A DNA stretch of 64,000 nt from Dokdonella sp. Its GTDB lineage: Bacteria; Pseudomonadota; Gammaproteobacteria; Xanthomonadales; Rhodanobacteraceae. Every line of letters begins with the position of its first letter. The stretch's first letter is position 1. Below are positions 48,801 through 59,770 of this stretch, in pieces. Made by a program: the position numbers and the translations under genes. The notes beneath the pieces were generated by a model. The model did not search any database. It worked only from the letters and a program-made list of their open reading frames with translations, and was not told the origin of the DNA. Where the stretch lies: positions 1-64,000 of the forward strand of contig NZ_JAHCAP010000006.1 in NCBI RefSeq assembly GCF_019634815.1, in the 5' to 3' direction.

Positions 48801-49107
48801 GCTGCTGGAGGGCTGGAACTGCGAGGTGCTCGTCGCGCATGACCCCGCCTCCGCACAGGTCGCGTGCCGGCGCGCGCAACCCGACCTGCTCGTGCTCGAC
48901 TATCACCTCGACGATGGCGTGACCGGACTCGATCTGCGCGCGCAACTGGCCACGCCGATCGCTCACGTGCCGTGCATCGTCGTCAGCGCCGACCACGGTG
49001 ATGACGTGCGCCGCGCAGTCGCACAAGCCGGCGTGCACTTGCTGCACAAGCCGCTGCGGCCACTCGCGCTGAAATCGCTGATGGCCCGCGTGTTGATTGC
49101 AAGCTGA
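45811..49107 (+). CDS. Hybrid histidine kinase with SSF (sodium-solute-symporter-like) sensor
   Basis: Encodes 1098 residues. The N-terminal ~490 residues form a ~13-helix SSF-type membrane domain, as in CbrA/CrbS histidine kinases. Then come a PAS-like domain (about 590-700, DNxxxxxxL and NGGFVATFTDVTAFR), a coiled coil (about 705-740), a HisKA H-box with His755 (SHDLAQPLH), an HATPase domain (NFLSNAVKYT, VWDTGAGIAPADR, GLGLGLSIAR), and a C-terminal receiver domain with phosphoacceptor Asp1030 (LLVLDYHLDDG). Family members sense acetate, amino acids or carbon status and control catabolic genes through a separate response regulator, which is not adjacent here. Confidence 0.95.
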   Translation: MSSSEVLVATAGLIWLVVLFAVARYGERHPGLFARRWDIVYALSLGVHCTSWTFYGTVTQAERSGWWLPPTFIGLILLYALGIGVLLRLVRLAREQHASSLADFVAARLGRHAGLAALVTAVTVLGIVPYIALQLKAVAMSFALFGSGNGLDAPPWQDSALYVALAMALFAMLFGTRRAAAAAHNRGLVLALAFESLFKLGAMLALGALVLSLPDVDAAVRTAPRDASGFPALIVLGALAAFTLPHQFHAGVVECRDAAHVRTARWLFPLYLCLIALPVLPLAQAGAARLGPLGVSSDLYVLALPLAQGQRGLAVLAFLGGLSAATSMVILATLALSLMIGNHWIAPLRLRGDWLRGEGGDLRPAVLRQRRIAILAVVLLAWLYSRAVVGSDALADIGALSFSALAGLMPAVLIALYWPRIGARAVCAGLIAGTLVWLYTIAPSFLPALRGSAWLPAALSAPELFGLGRWSGLARALTASLAINVMVTLALARTRWARHGASASPGELAGSELAALALRFLPSERVAALVDATQVSADARHVAAVEHELATVIGAASARLLIEVARRERVGRLDAVADIVDQTSRDLRFNQRVLEAALENMTQGICVVDAKLDVVAWNRRYEQLFAYPPGLLSIGRPVAELMRHNIILGLIGEGEVEARIERRLAQMRAGTAHLSERRFPDGTIVEIRGNPMPNGGFVATFTDVTAFRDAERALTRANETLEQRVAERTGELARASAAAERANLEKTRFLAAVSHDLAQPLHAAQLFTHALAQRVVAQPERETVGHIGSALHAAEDLLAGLLDISRLDAGGMQAQSRAFAAAELLDALAAEFAVLAAAKGLRLRCVRSSVWLHSDPQLLRRVLQNFLSNAVKYTRNGRILLGCRREGGLLRIEVWDTGAGIAPADRDAVFEEFRRLDRDGAGLGLGLSIARRIAQLLGHRLSLRSWPGRGSVFAIDVARAHAPAPAMPTATAVEANMPRRRVLVVDNDAHAATAMRALLEGWNCEVLVAHDPASAQVACRRAQPDLLVLDYHLDDGVTGLDLRAQLATPIAHVPCIVVSADHGDDVRRAVAQAGVHLLHKPLRPLALKSLMARVLIAS

Positions 49108-49371
49108 GCCTTGCCCGTACCAATCAATCCGGCTGCTTGTGCCGGACCGGACAATCCGGAGCCGGCATGCTTCCTGTTTCGCGCTCAGCGCGGTGTGCAT
49201 GCCGATCGTCCTTGATGCGATGCGCAGATCGCGCCATTGACACAAGGCAGGCGCACGCCGTTGCATTGCCAGCCACTGGGGAAGCGCGCCATCGGACCGG
49301 GCATGCTGCCGAGGACGCTCTCACTCGCAATCGACAAGGCGCGGCTTCGACGAGCCGCACCGCATGTCGCA

Positions 49372-49908
49372 TCAGGGTTCAGGCAAGTCGAGAGTGGGTG
49401 TGAAGTTGCTGCGGAACAGGCCGTCGAGCGGAGAGGAGGGATTTCCGATCCAACTGACTGCGACGGGCCCGCACGCTGGGCCGGGGCTGCCGTCGTCATA
49501 CGGCGCGATCACCAGGAAGTAGTCACCCGAATCAAGCTCGTCGAGTTCGATGCTCGCGGTGCCACCCGGGCCGCTTGCTTCTTCCGCGGCAACGCAGAAC
49601 GCGTCCGAATAGCATGGTCCCTGCAGAAGGAAGGCAGCCGCGTCGAGTCCAGCATCCATCGACTGCACTTGCAGCCTGCCGTTCGGATACGGCAGGTGCA
49701 CGCTCATGACAAGGGCCGGTCCGGTCAGGGGAACAGCGCCGTTGCAGACGACAGGAAGGTTCGTATCGCCCACGCAGGTATCTATCACGATGGGTTCGCC
49801 AATCAGGGGAATTGGCGTATTGCAGGTTTGCGCGTCGGCGGGGTCGGCAAACGGAAGGCCGATGGCGGTGAGGATCGCAACGCGAAGGATCCATGGATTG
49901 AGTGACAT
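49372..49908 (-). CDS. Secreted protein with recurrent C-terminal tail
   Basis: Encodes 178 residues. Signal peptide: hydrophobic start, cleavage near PADAQTC at about 26. The mature protein is beta-rich with paired cysteines (QTCNTP, DTCVG, PVVCNG, PCYSDAFCV), acidic loops and Gly-Pro turns, similar to small prepeptidase-C-like or VWF-like domains. It ends PLDGLFRSNF followed by a short unrelated extension, a degenerate version of the (I/L)FxDxF tail. It lies 41 nt downstream of the beta-helix gene and is last in this module. Confidence 0.75.
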   Translation of the reverse strand: MSLNPWILRVAILTAIGLPFADPADAQTCNTPIPLIGEPIVIDTCVGDTNLPVVCNGAVPLTGPALVMSVHLPYPNGRLQVQSMDAGLDAAAFLLQGPCYSDAFCVAAEEASGPGGTASIELDELDSGDYFLVIAPYDDGSPGPACGPVAVSWIGNPSSPLDGLFRSNFTPTLDLPEP

Positions 49909-49949
49909 GACGCACCTCGCAAAAGGGAGGAAAGGCCGGGTTATCGGGA

Positions 49950-51524
49950 TCAGGACCCCATGTCGAAGTCATCCCTGAAAATCACGGTGGTACCCGTTTC
50001 CACCGCGCCGATGTCTGCTGCCGTGCCCGCCTCGCGCCGTTGGCTGCGCTGGTCCCATCTTCGCGGCAGGCTGAAGCCGTGATCGATCGCCGGACTGCCG
50101 GGCAAGGGCATGTGCGTGGGCGTCCAACCACCGTTGTCCTGCAGTGGACCCAGCAGAGGGTCCGTTGTCCAAATCGTTGGAGGCGGTATCGTGATCGAAC
50201 TCCAGCCGATCAGATTGGTCGAGGCGGACACATCCAGGAAGGAAGGTCCGACGATGTCGGCCGCAAGCGATGGCGTCACATCATCGTGAAAATAATTTCC
50301 CGACACGATCGAATTGTGCAGGGCGAAGTTGCCTATCCCGGAGCCGATCACGATGCCTGCGCCATAGCGCGTGCCGAGGCCGTTGGTTTCGTCGTTCGCA
50401 GTGATCGTGCTGTCGTAGATGGCCGCTTCGTAGGTGTTCACGAACAAGGCGCCGCTGGCCCCTTGCGCCGATCTTTCCGTGGTGTTGCCGGAGATCGTAC
50501 TGTTGGCGATCGTGGTCGTTGCGCTCGCGCCGCCAAGAAAGGCAATCGCGGATGCGCCGTCGATGGCGTCGTTGTTCGACACGGTCGAATTCGTCAGGTG
50601 GCCACCATGCTCGAATACACCGCCGCCGCCCGCGCCTGCGGATGTATTGCCGTCGATTGTGCTCGAGTCGATCCAGGCCGAGCTGCGGGTGAAGAGGCCG
50701 CCACCGGCGACGGTGGCGCCGACGCCGCTGGCCGAGGTGTTGTTGTTGCTGATCGTGCTGGCCAGGATTTGCAAATGACCTTGGGCGTACACGGCGCCAC
50801 CATAGGCAACGCCGTGGTCGGTGCGTGCAAAGCTGCCCGTGATCATCACCTCGTGCATTTCCAGATAGCCGGAGCCATAGGCTGCGATCGCGCCACCGCG
50901 CGCGTTGCCGTTCGCACCCAGCGGCGTGACGACCCCGCAGCTCGAGAATTTGGTGTTCTCAAGCACGACGTTGCCGCCGCTCGAGCGCAGGCAGCCGCCG
51001 CCCAGCCCTTGATTGGAGGTGTACTTGCCGCGACTGATGGTGAGGTCCTTGATCGTGAGAGTCCCACCGGAACTTGAGTGGTTGAAAATGCGGTGGTTCT
51101 CGTTGTTGATGCCATCGATCGAAAGCACATCGGCGCCGGGACCGGTAAGGATGACATCAGGCAGGTTGATTGCGCCCGAGGTCACCGAAATGGTGCTGCA
51201 CGTGAGCGCGGAGAGGTCGATCCCATCGCCATCGTTCGCATGCTGCGCGGCATTGCGCAGGCTGCCCGGGCCTGCGTCATTGCAGTTCTCCACCACCCAC
51301 AGGATGGCGCCTTGCGGTCGCGTCGGCAGAGGGGCCGCGGGCGTGGCCGCGCTCAGCACGGCACGGGCCTGAGCCACCGGCATCGCCGGAGCGCTCCCGC
51401 TGGCGAGGCCAAGCGCGGCCGCGAGTGCCAGGGCCAGCGGCCGCGGCGCAACTGGCGCATCGCTGCGCGCGGGTCTGGCACCTGCCTCGGTTCTAGCGAT
51501 TCCAAGTTCCGGTCGCTTGCTCAT
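49950..51524 (-). CDS. Secreted right-handed beta-helix protein (choice-of-anchor Q type), copy 1
   Basis: Encodes 524 residues. There is a long N-terminal stretch, then an Ala/Leu signal segment (about 29-46). The mature region is a series of parallel-beta-helix repeats with N-S-T-I-S and G-G-x-G patterns (ASTISNNNTSA, SSTIDGNTSAG, NSTISGNT) and the polymorphic-repeat DPLLGPLQDNGG segment near the C-terminus that marks choice-of-anchor Q proteins. The tail is VIFRDDFDMGS. A near-duplicate is at 55180, and both begin with an ILWVVENCNDAGPGSLR block. It follows the kinase by 98 nt, and the conserved element 51573-51598 lies in that gap. Confidence 0.85.
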   Translation of the reverse strand: MSKRPELGIARTEAGARPARSDAPVAPRPLALALAAALGLASGSAPAMPVAQARAVLSAATPAAPLPTRPQGAILWVVENCNDAGPGSLRNAAQHANDGDGIDLSALTCSTISVTSGAINLPDVILTGPGADVLSIDGINNENHRIFNHSSSGGTLTIKDLTISRGKYTSNQGLGGGCLRSSGGNVVLENTKFSSCGVVTPLGANGNARGGAIAAYGSGYLEMHEVMITGSFARTDHGVAYGGAVYAQGHLQILASTISNNNTSASGVGATVAGGGLFTRSSAWIDSSTIDGNTSAGAGGGGVFEHGGHLTNSTVSNNDAIDGASAIAFLGGASATTTIANSTISGNTTERSAQGASGALFVNTYEAAIYDSTITANDETNGLGTRYGAGIVIGSGIGNFALHNSIVSGNYFHDDVTPSLAADIVGPSFLDVSASTNLIGWSSITIPPPTIWTTDPLLGPLQDNGGWTPTHMPLPGSPAIDHGFSLPRRWDQRSQRREAGTAADIGAVETGTTVIFRDDFDMGS

Positions 51525-51572
51525 GCGCGCTCAATTCGCCATCGGCGTCTGCCGCCCGGGATCGGGCAAAGG

Positions 51573-51598
51573 CGAGTAACGCCGTTTCGTGCGCAACT
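51573..51598 (-). promoter_or_regulatory. Conserved 26-nt element between kinase and secreted gene, copy 1
   Basis: The plus strand reads cgagtaacgccgtttcgtgcgcaact. It lies 49 nt upstream of the beta-helix start. The minus-strand sequence contains AACGGCGTTACTCG. A copy identical in 23 of 26 positions (one 1-nt gap) lies at 59490-59516, in the same position of the second module. The only other obvious constraint is in this short intergenic gap, so it is a candidate promoter or operator of the sigma factors encoded beside it. Confidence 0.6.
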
Positions 51599-51622
51599 AC
51601 GACAAGTGCTGTCTCCACGCCG

Positions 51623-54403
<2,781 letters not shown>

Positions 54404-54465
54404 GGCGTGCGTCCGTGGTTCCTGTTTGGCGCGAGGCTTGCGGCGCAGGTGGCGCGGGTTGCCGG

Positions 54466-55011
54466 CTATTCGATTTCGCTCTTGAGGTAGGCGCGTGCAA
54501 AAAGCCAGTCGCGGTCGATCGTGCGCCGGGCAATGCCCAGCACCTGCGCAGTCTGGTCTCCGGTCAGCCCCGCGAAGTAGCGCAGCTCGACCACGCGCGC
54601 TGCCCGCGCGTCGCTTTCGGCGAGGCGGTCGAGCGCGGCATCGAGCGCGAGAGCCTGGTCGGCGGCCTCGAGCGTGAGCGCATCGTCGCCTTCAGTCAGG
54701 GTTACCGCTTGCCATTGGCCGCCGGCACGCAGGCGCATATGGTCGCGCGCACGATCACGCAGCAGGTGTCGCATGGCCAGCGCCGCGTAGGCGAAGAACT
54801 GTGCATCGTGGGCGAACTCCAGTTCACGATTTGCCTGCAGACGCAGGTACAGCTCATGCACCAGCATGGTGGTGTCCAGCGTCGCGCCCCGCCGCCCACG
54901 CGCGAGCTGGTTGCCGGCCATCGCCTTCAGGCGTGTGTACACCGCACTGAACATCGCATCGGTAGAGCGTGGCGAGCCGTCCTGCGCCGCGCTCGATCCT
55001 GCGTCTTGCAT
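54466..55011 (-). CDS. ECF-type sigma factor, TIGR02999 family, copy 1
   Basis: Encodes 181 residues from ATG 55011 (GGAGAG upstream); longer in-frame start rejected. Regions 2 and 4 of group IV sigma factors are visible: the region 2 helix with LVHELYLRLQ and RHLLRDRARDHMR, and a C-terminal helix-turn-helix RYFAGLTGDQTAQVLGIARRTIDRDW. In place of the classic acidic DAED segment it has LDTTMLVHE with Thr47/Thr48. No anti-sigma gene is adjacent; the kinase gene follows by 62 nt. It likely directs RNA polymerase to the module's promoters. Confidence 0.9.
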   Translation of the reverse strand: MQDAGSSAAQDGSPRSTDAMFSAVYTRLKAMAGNQLARGRRGATLDTTMLVHELYLRLQANRELEFAHDAQFFAYAALAMRHLLRDRARDHMRLRAGGQWQAVTLTEGDDALTLEAADQALALDAALDRLAESDARAARVVELRYFAGLTGDQTAQVLGIARRTIDRDWLFARAYLKSEIE

Positions 55012-55179
55012 CTGCTCTCCCCGGCCCGTCGCGGCACGCAGCGCCGCACCCCGAAGCGAGGATGGCGCGGAATCGGCAGCAGCGCAAACCACGGCAGTGG
55101 CCACCGTTGCCCGCTGCGCGAGCAGCGGGCGATGGCGCGTCGACTTGGCGAGCATGGCCATAGTCACCGGCATCCTGGC

Positions 55180-56742
55180 TCAGTCGAAGCCGTCGGTGAA
55201 GATCACGTCCCGCTGCACCTCGACCGCGCCGATGTCGGCCGCGACGCCCGAAACCCGCGGATATTCGCGCTGGTCGAATACCTGTCCCTGCGCGTTGCCG
55301 TGGTCGACCACGGGGCTGTTCGCGGCGGGCATGTGCGTCCAGGTCGGGCCGCCGTTGTCCTGCAAGGGACCCAGTAGCGGATCGCTGGACCGAATCGTGT
55401 CGGCAGGCAAGTACACGTAGGAAAGTCCAACCAGATTGTGATCGCCGATGACGTGGGAGCCGAGCGGACCGGCGATATCCGCGCCATGCGTGGAATCGCG
55501 GATGTGGTTGCCGTGCACGATCGTGCTGACCATGGTCGGGGAAGATGAAGTCCATGCGGAGGGTCCAAACAGGATGCCCGCGCCAAACCCGACACCTGGT
55601 GTGTTGTACTCGACGTTGCCGGCGATGGTGCTGGCGAGGATCGAGGTGAACGCGGTGTTCACGTACAGCGCGCCGTTGTCCGAAATCGTCGATGCCTGCG
55701 CCTCGTTGCCGGAAATCGTGCTGGCGAAAATATAGGCAGCCGAGTCGTTCAAGCCGCGGGTACCAAGAAACGCGATCCCGGAGCCGCCGCCGACCGACGC
55801 GTTGTTCGATACGGTCGAGAACATGAGCGAGCCGTGACCTTCGATCACGGCGCCACCGCCGCGGCCTTCCGAGACATTGCCGTCGATGGTGCTGCCCGCA
55901 ATCATCGCCTCGCCATGCGCGAAGACTCCGCCACCCAGAACGACGGCCGAGGGATCGGACGAGGTTGCGGCGTTGTTCGAGATCGTGCTTCTTGCGAGCA
56001 GGAGCTTGTCGCCGCCCACGTACAGCGCGCCGCCGAGCGCGACTCCAGCGGCTGTGCTCGCCTGATTGTTCGACAGCGTGACCCGGGCCAGATGTACGTC
56101 GTTGCCGTAGGCGGCGATCGCGCCGCCACGCACGGAGACATTCGAGCCGCTTGGCGCGAAGGCGATGCAGGTGTCGAACACCGCGTCACGAATGTCGAGA
56201 TTGGCGCCGACCGAGCGCAGGCAGCCTCCGCCTTGCCCCGCATTGGACTGGTACTTGGCGCCACGGATGGTGACGTCGTGGATCGTGAGGGTGCCGCCAT
56301 TGCCGTTGTGGTTGAAGATGCGCTTGAACTGGTTATCCGTACCTTCGATGGTGAGCTGATCGGCTCCGGGACCCATGAGCTCAACATCGCGCAGGTTGAT
56401 TGCGCCCGAGGTCACCGAAATCGTGCTGCAGGACAATGAAGACAGATCGATCCCGTCGCCATGGTTCGCATGTTGCGCGGCATAACGCAGGCTGCCCGGA
56501 CCTGCGTCGTTGCAGTTCTCCACCACCCACAGGATCGAGCCATCCGGGCGTGATACCGAGGTGCCAGCGACGGGGATTGCGTGTGAGGGCGATGCCGCTG
56601 CCATTCCGGCCGCGTTCGCTCCGGCAACCAGTGCCAGCGCGATGACCAGGGGCTTGAGGCACATTGAATCGCGTGCGCTCCCGTTCGCCGAAGCTGTGGA
56701 CGCAACAAGATGCTCAGGGTGGCAGGTCAGTCGAATCTTCAT
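55180..56742 (-). CDS. Secreted right-handed beta-helix protein (choice-of-anchor Q type), copy 2
   Basis: Encodes 520 residues from ATG 56742 (GGAG upstream). Signal peptide is internal (hydrophobic at about 30-50); an ATG at 56664 is a weaker alternative. Repeats of S-T-I-S-N/G-N and GGG patterns form a right-handed beta-helix, ending with DPLLGPLQDNGGP and RDVIFTDGFD. Paralogue of the protein at 49950: the starting block of about 60 residues and its DNA are closely similar. It follows the delta-60 gene by 31 nt and precedes the sigma factor gene at 55011. Confidence 0.86.
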   Translation of the reverse strand: MKIRLTCHPEHLVASTASANGSARDSMCLKPLVIALALVAGANAAGMAAASPSHAIPVAGTSVSRPDGSILWVVENCNDAGPGSLRYAAQHANHGDGIDLSSLSCSTISVTSGAINLRDVELMGPGADQLTIEGTDNQFKRIFNHNGNGGTLTIHDVTIRGAKYQSNAGQGGGCLRSVGANLDIRDAVFDTCIAFAPSGSNVSVRGGAIAAYGNDVHLARVTLSNNQASTAAGVALGGALYVGGDKLLLARSTISNNAATSSDPSAVVLGGGVFAHGEAMIAGSTIDGNVSEGRGGGAVIEGHGSLMFSTVSNNASVGGGSGIAFLGTRGLNDSAAYIFASTISGNEAQASTISDNGALYVNTAFTSILASTIAGNVEYNTPGVGFGAGILFGPSAWTSSSPTMVSTIVHGNHIRDSTHGADIAGPLGSHVIGDHNLVGLSYVYLPADTIRSSDPLLGPLQDNGGPTWTHMPAANSPVVDHGNAQGQVFDQREYPRVSGVAADIGAVEVQRDVIFTDGFD

Positions 56743-56773
56743 GGAAATCTCCGTGCGATGCGGGGGCTGTCAG

Positions 56774-59302
56774 TCACTCGAAGCCGCTGTCGAAAATGCG
56801 GTCGGCAATCCAGACCTCAGCATTGGCTACGGCCAAGCTGCCCGAAGCGTTGTGCGCACCGCCCGCGACCCCACTGGTCAATTGCACCTCGATTCGATGG
56901 TCGTAAACCAGCGGCAAGTTGCCAAGCTGCCAACCGCCCTGGATGCGGGTCATCCAGCCCCTTGTATAACCGGAGATTTCTACAGAAGGCGGCATCGACA
57001 GATCCGGTGCGGTGCCGTCGCGCCACCACGTCAGCGTGCCTTCGCTCGCCTCGATCGATTGCAGGGCGGCTTCCGGCAGGGCCAGTCGCGCAAGCTGGGT
57101 GCGCGGTTGGCCGGCGATCACGACAAAGCCGCCGCCGACGAGCAATTTGCCATCGTCCTGCAGCGCCAGTGCGTAAACCGGGCCGTCCGCGTTGACATCG
57201 CCAAAGCTCATGTCGAGACTGCCAGTCGCGTCGAGGCGAGCGATGCCCTTGCGGGGCTGTCCGTGAACTGTAGTGAAGGTGCCGCTGAAAATGACCTTGC
57301 CGTCGGCCTGCACCGCGAGCGAGGTGACCATGCCGTCAAGCTGCAGATCCAACGAGCGGTCGGAAAGCGAACCATTCGGATTGAGTATCGCCAGGCCCTT
57401 GCGGGCTTGTCCGCCCACGGTATCGAAGCCACCGCCGACCACGATCAAGCCGTCCGGCCGCTCTGCCACGGCCATCACGGAATCGTAGAGCCCGCTGCCA
57501 CCGAGGATCTGGGGATCGGAAAACCGCGCGGTATCGACGCTGCCATCCGCGTTGAGGCGCGCCAGACCGTGGCGCGGCGTGGCGTTGCGCAGGCCGGGCC
57601 CGGCCTTGGTGAACGGGCCGCCCACCAGTACCGAGCCGTCTTCATGCACGGCCAGCGACATGACGGGACCATTGAGCAAGGGATTGGTGAAACTCGTGTC
57701 CAGGCTGCCGTCGAATTCAAGTCGTGCCATGTGGCCGCGTGCGGCGCCACCGGCTGAAGTGAATTCCCCACCGATGTAGATTTTCGAGTTCGCATCCAGA
57801 CCGACCCCGTAAACGGTACCGTTCAAACCGGGGTCGACGAAGCTCGTGTCGAGTGTGCCATCGCTCGTCCTGAGCCGCGCCAACCCCGTGCGAGCGGCAC
57901 CCGCCATGGACGTGAAGCTGCCGCCGACCAGCAGACTTTCGTTGAATTGGAGCGTCAGCGACAACACTTCACCATTCGCGCTGGCGTCGTAGAAATTCGT
58001 ATCGACCGCGCCATAGTGAGTCAGCCGAGCGACTCGCCCGCGGTTGTAGCCGCCGATGTTGCTGAAGCTGCCGCCGACCAGCAGCTTGCCGTCGGCTTGT
58101 TGCGCGAGCGCAAAGACATAGTCATTGGCTCCGACGTCGCCGAGATCCTGATCGAGCCGCCCGTTGGCGTACAGCCGCGCAAGTCGTCCATGCGCGTAGC
58201 CGCCGATGTGGTCGATGTCGCCGGTGATCAGGATTTTTCCGTCCGGCTGCAGTGCCAGAGCGCTGACCCAGTAGTTGACCTGCGCATCGGCGAAGCTGTT
58301 GTCGAACTGGCCGTCACGCATCAGGCGCGCGAAGTTGCGGCGCGTGTGCCCGGCGATCGTGGTGAAGCTGCCGCCGACCAAGACCCGACCGTCCGGCTGC
58401 ACCAGCAGCGAGGTGACGAAACTTTCGGCACCGGCCGGCGCGAACGCGTGATCGACGCTGCCGTCGGCATTCAGTCGCGTCAGTCGGGAATGCTCCTGTC
58501 CGCCCGCATGGCTGAAGTACCCGCCGACGATGATGCGGCCGTCGACCTGGAGCGCAAGAGCGCCAATGCTGCCATCGATGCCGGGGTCGCCGAACCGCGC
58601 ATCAAGTTTTCCGTCGAAACTCAGGCGTGCAACCCCTTGGCGGGACACGCCGCCCACGGTGGTGAAGCTGCCGCCGACCACCAGCTTGCCATCGGCCTGC
58701 CAGACCATTTCGGCGACATAGCCATTGAGCCCGAGATCGACGAAGCTGTTGTCGAGGCTGCCGTCGGGCTGCAGGCGCATCAAGCCCTTGCGCGCTTGAC
58801 CCGCCACCGTGTCGAAAGTCCCGCCGAACATGATCTTGCCGTCGGAGCGGATCGCCACGGCGTTGACTTGGCTGTTGTTGGAGATCGTCAAAGGCGGTCC
58901 GACGAACGAAGCATCGAGACCGCCGCCGGAATTGAGGCGCGCAATGCCGCTGCGCGGCTGACCCTGAATCGCGCTGAACTTGCCGCCGATCAGGATGCGA
59001 CCATCGGTTTGCACGGCGACGGCATTGACGGCCTGATCAACCAGCCCCGCATTGAAGCTCGGATCCACCCGACCATCGACCAGCAGGCGACACAGCTTGA
59101 CGCAACCGGGCTGATTCATCTCTCCGGCGATCAGGGCCTTGCCGTCCGGCTGCACCACAATCAGACCGATGTAACCGGCAATGGCCGGCTCATAGCCGTC
59201 CGTGGCGAGCTGCGCTTGCGCAGCTTGCATCAGCACGAACAGGCATGCCAACGCACAAGCGCGGATGGCGACGAAAGCAAGAGAGGATTGGCCGGCGATC
59301 AT
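56774..59302 (-). CDS. Secreted delta-60 repeat protein
   Basis: Encodes 842 residues from ATG 59302 with GAGGTG upstream; the in-frame extension to 59362 is rejected. Signal peptide: hydrophobic segment ending ALACLFVLMQAAQA, cleavage near AQAQL at about 35. About fourteen tandem repeats of ~50 residues follow, each carrying DGK(I/L)-x-(V/I)GG-x-F...G-x-x-R-x-G-x-ARL-x-x-DGSLD-x-SF, the delta-60 signature of probable beta-propeller/solenoid repeats. The C-terminus is ADRIFDSGFE. It lies downstream of the second kinase; the conserved element 59490-59516 sits 188 nt upstream of its start. Confidence 0.9.
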   Translation of the reverse strand: MIAGQSSLAFVAIRACALACLFVLMQAAQAQLATDGYEPAIAGYIGLIVVQPDGKALIAGEMNQPGCVKLCRLLVDGRVDPSFNAGLVDQAVNAVAVQTDGRILIGGKFSAIQGQPRSGIARLNSGGGLDASFVGPPLTISNNSQVNAVAIRSDGKIMFGGTFDTVAGQARKGLMRLQPDGSLDNSFVDLGLNGYVAEMVWQADGKLVVGGSFTTVGGVSRQGVARLSFDGKLDARFGDPGIDGSIGALALQVDGRIIVGGYFSHAGGQEHSRLTRLNADGSVDHAFAPAGAESFVTSLLVQPDGRVLVGGSFTTIAGHTRRNFARLMRDGQFDNSFADAQVNYWVSALALQPDGKILITGDIDHIGGYAHGRLARLYANGRLDQDLGDVGANDYVFALAQQADGKLLVGGSFSNIGGYNRGRVARLTHYGAVDTNFYDASANGEVLSLTLQFNESLLVGGSFTSMAGAARTGLARLRTSDGTLDTSFVDPGLNGTVYGVGLDANSKIYIGGEFTSAGGAARGHMARLEFDGSLDTSFTNPLLNGPVMSLAVHEDGSVLVGGPFTKAGPGLRNATPRHGLARLNADGSVDTARFSDPQILGGSGLYDSVMAVAERPDGLIVVGGGFDTVGGQARKGLAILNPNGSLSDRSLDLQLDGMVTSLAVQADGKVIFSGTFTTVHGQPRKGIARLDATGSLDMSFGDVNADGPVYALALQDDGKLLVGGGFVVIAGQPRTQLARLALPEAALQSIEASEGTLTWWRDGTAPDLSMPPSVEISGYTRGWMTRIQGGWQLGNLPLVYDHRIEVQLTSGVAGGAHNASGSLAVANAEVWIADRIFDSGFE

Positions 59303-59770
59303 GGTGCACCTCGTGGCTGACAAGGAGTGGAAAACCTCCGCTGCGACTGCGCCAGAACACACGCAGTCGCAACGGAAGCGGGCGCAGCGTTACTCGATGG
59401 CGTGGCCTGGCAGCCGCCCGTCGGTCAATTGCCGAGTCTTTCGATGGATGCGCATGGCGCGAGTCCCCGATTCGAGTGGAAGTCGCTATCGGGTAACGCC
59501 GTTTTGTGCGGGAACTCGCCATCGGCATGAAGGTTCTGTCGCGCCGGAGAGGCCCGGGCACATGCCTGATCGTCCGTGCGCAGGATGTGCGCGTGCACTG
59601 GCCTTGACCGCACATGTACGCAGCGCACGCCGTATTCGTTGCGGCCGCCTACGTCGGACTCGTGCGGTTTGCATACAGGTCGCCACAGGCGCCGGCATTG
59701 CGTGCGGCAACGATCGCGGGCGCATGCAGCGGATTACCTCGCCGCTCGTGCGCGTGGCGCTGATGACCAC
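59303..59770. other. 468-nt intergenic region with conserved element
   Basis: It separates the second kinase stop (59771) from the delta-60 start (59302). No gene was supported: short open frames on both strands lack ribosome sites and typical composition. The conserved element 59490-59516 is inside it. Confidence 0.6.
59490..59516 (-). promoter_or_regulatory. Conserved 27-nt element between kinase and secreted gene, copy 2
   Basis: The plus strand reads cgggtaacgccgttttgtgcgggaact; on the minus strand, AGTTCCCGCACAAAACGGCG continues with TTACCCG. It matches copy 1 (51573-51598) at 23 of 26 aligned positions with one 1-nt gap. Its distance to the delta-60 start (188 nt) is greater than in module 1 (49 nt), so if it is a promoter the leader is longer here. 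Confidence 0.6.
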
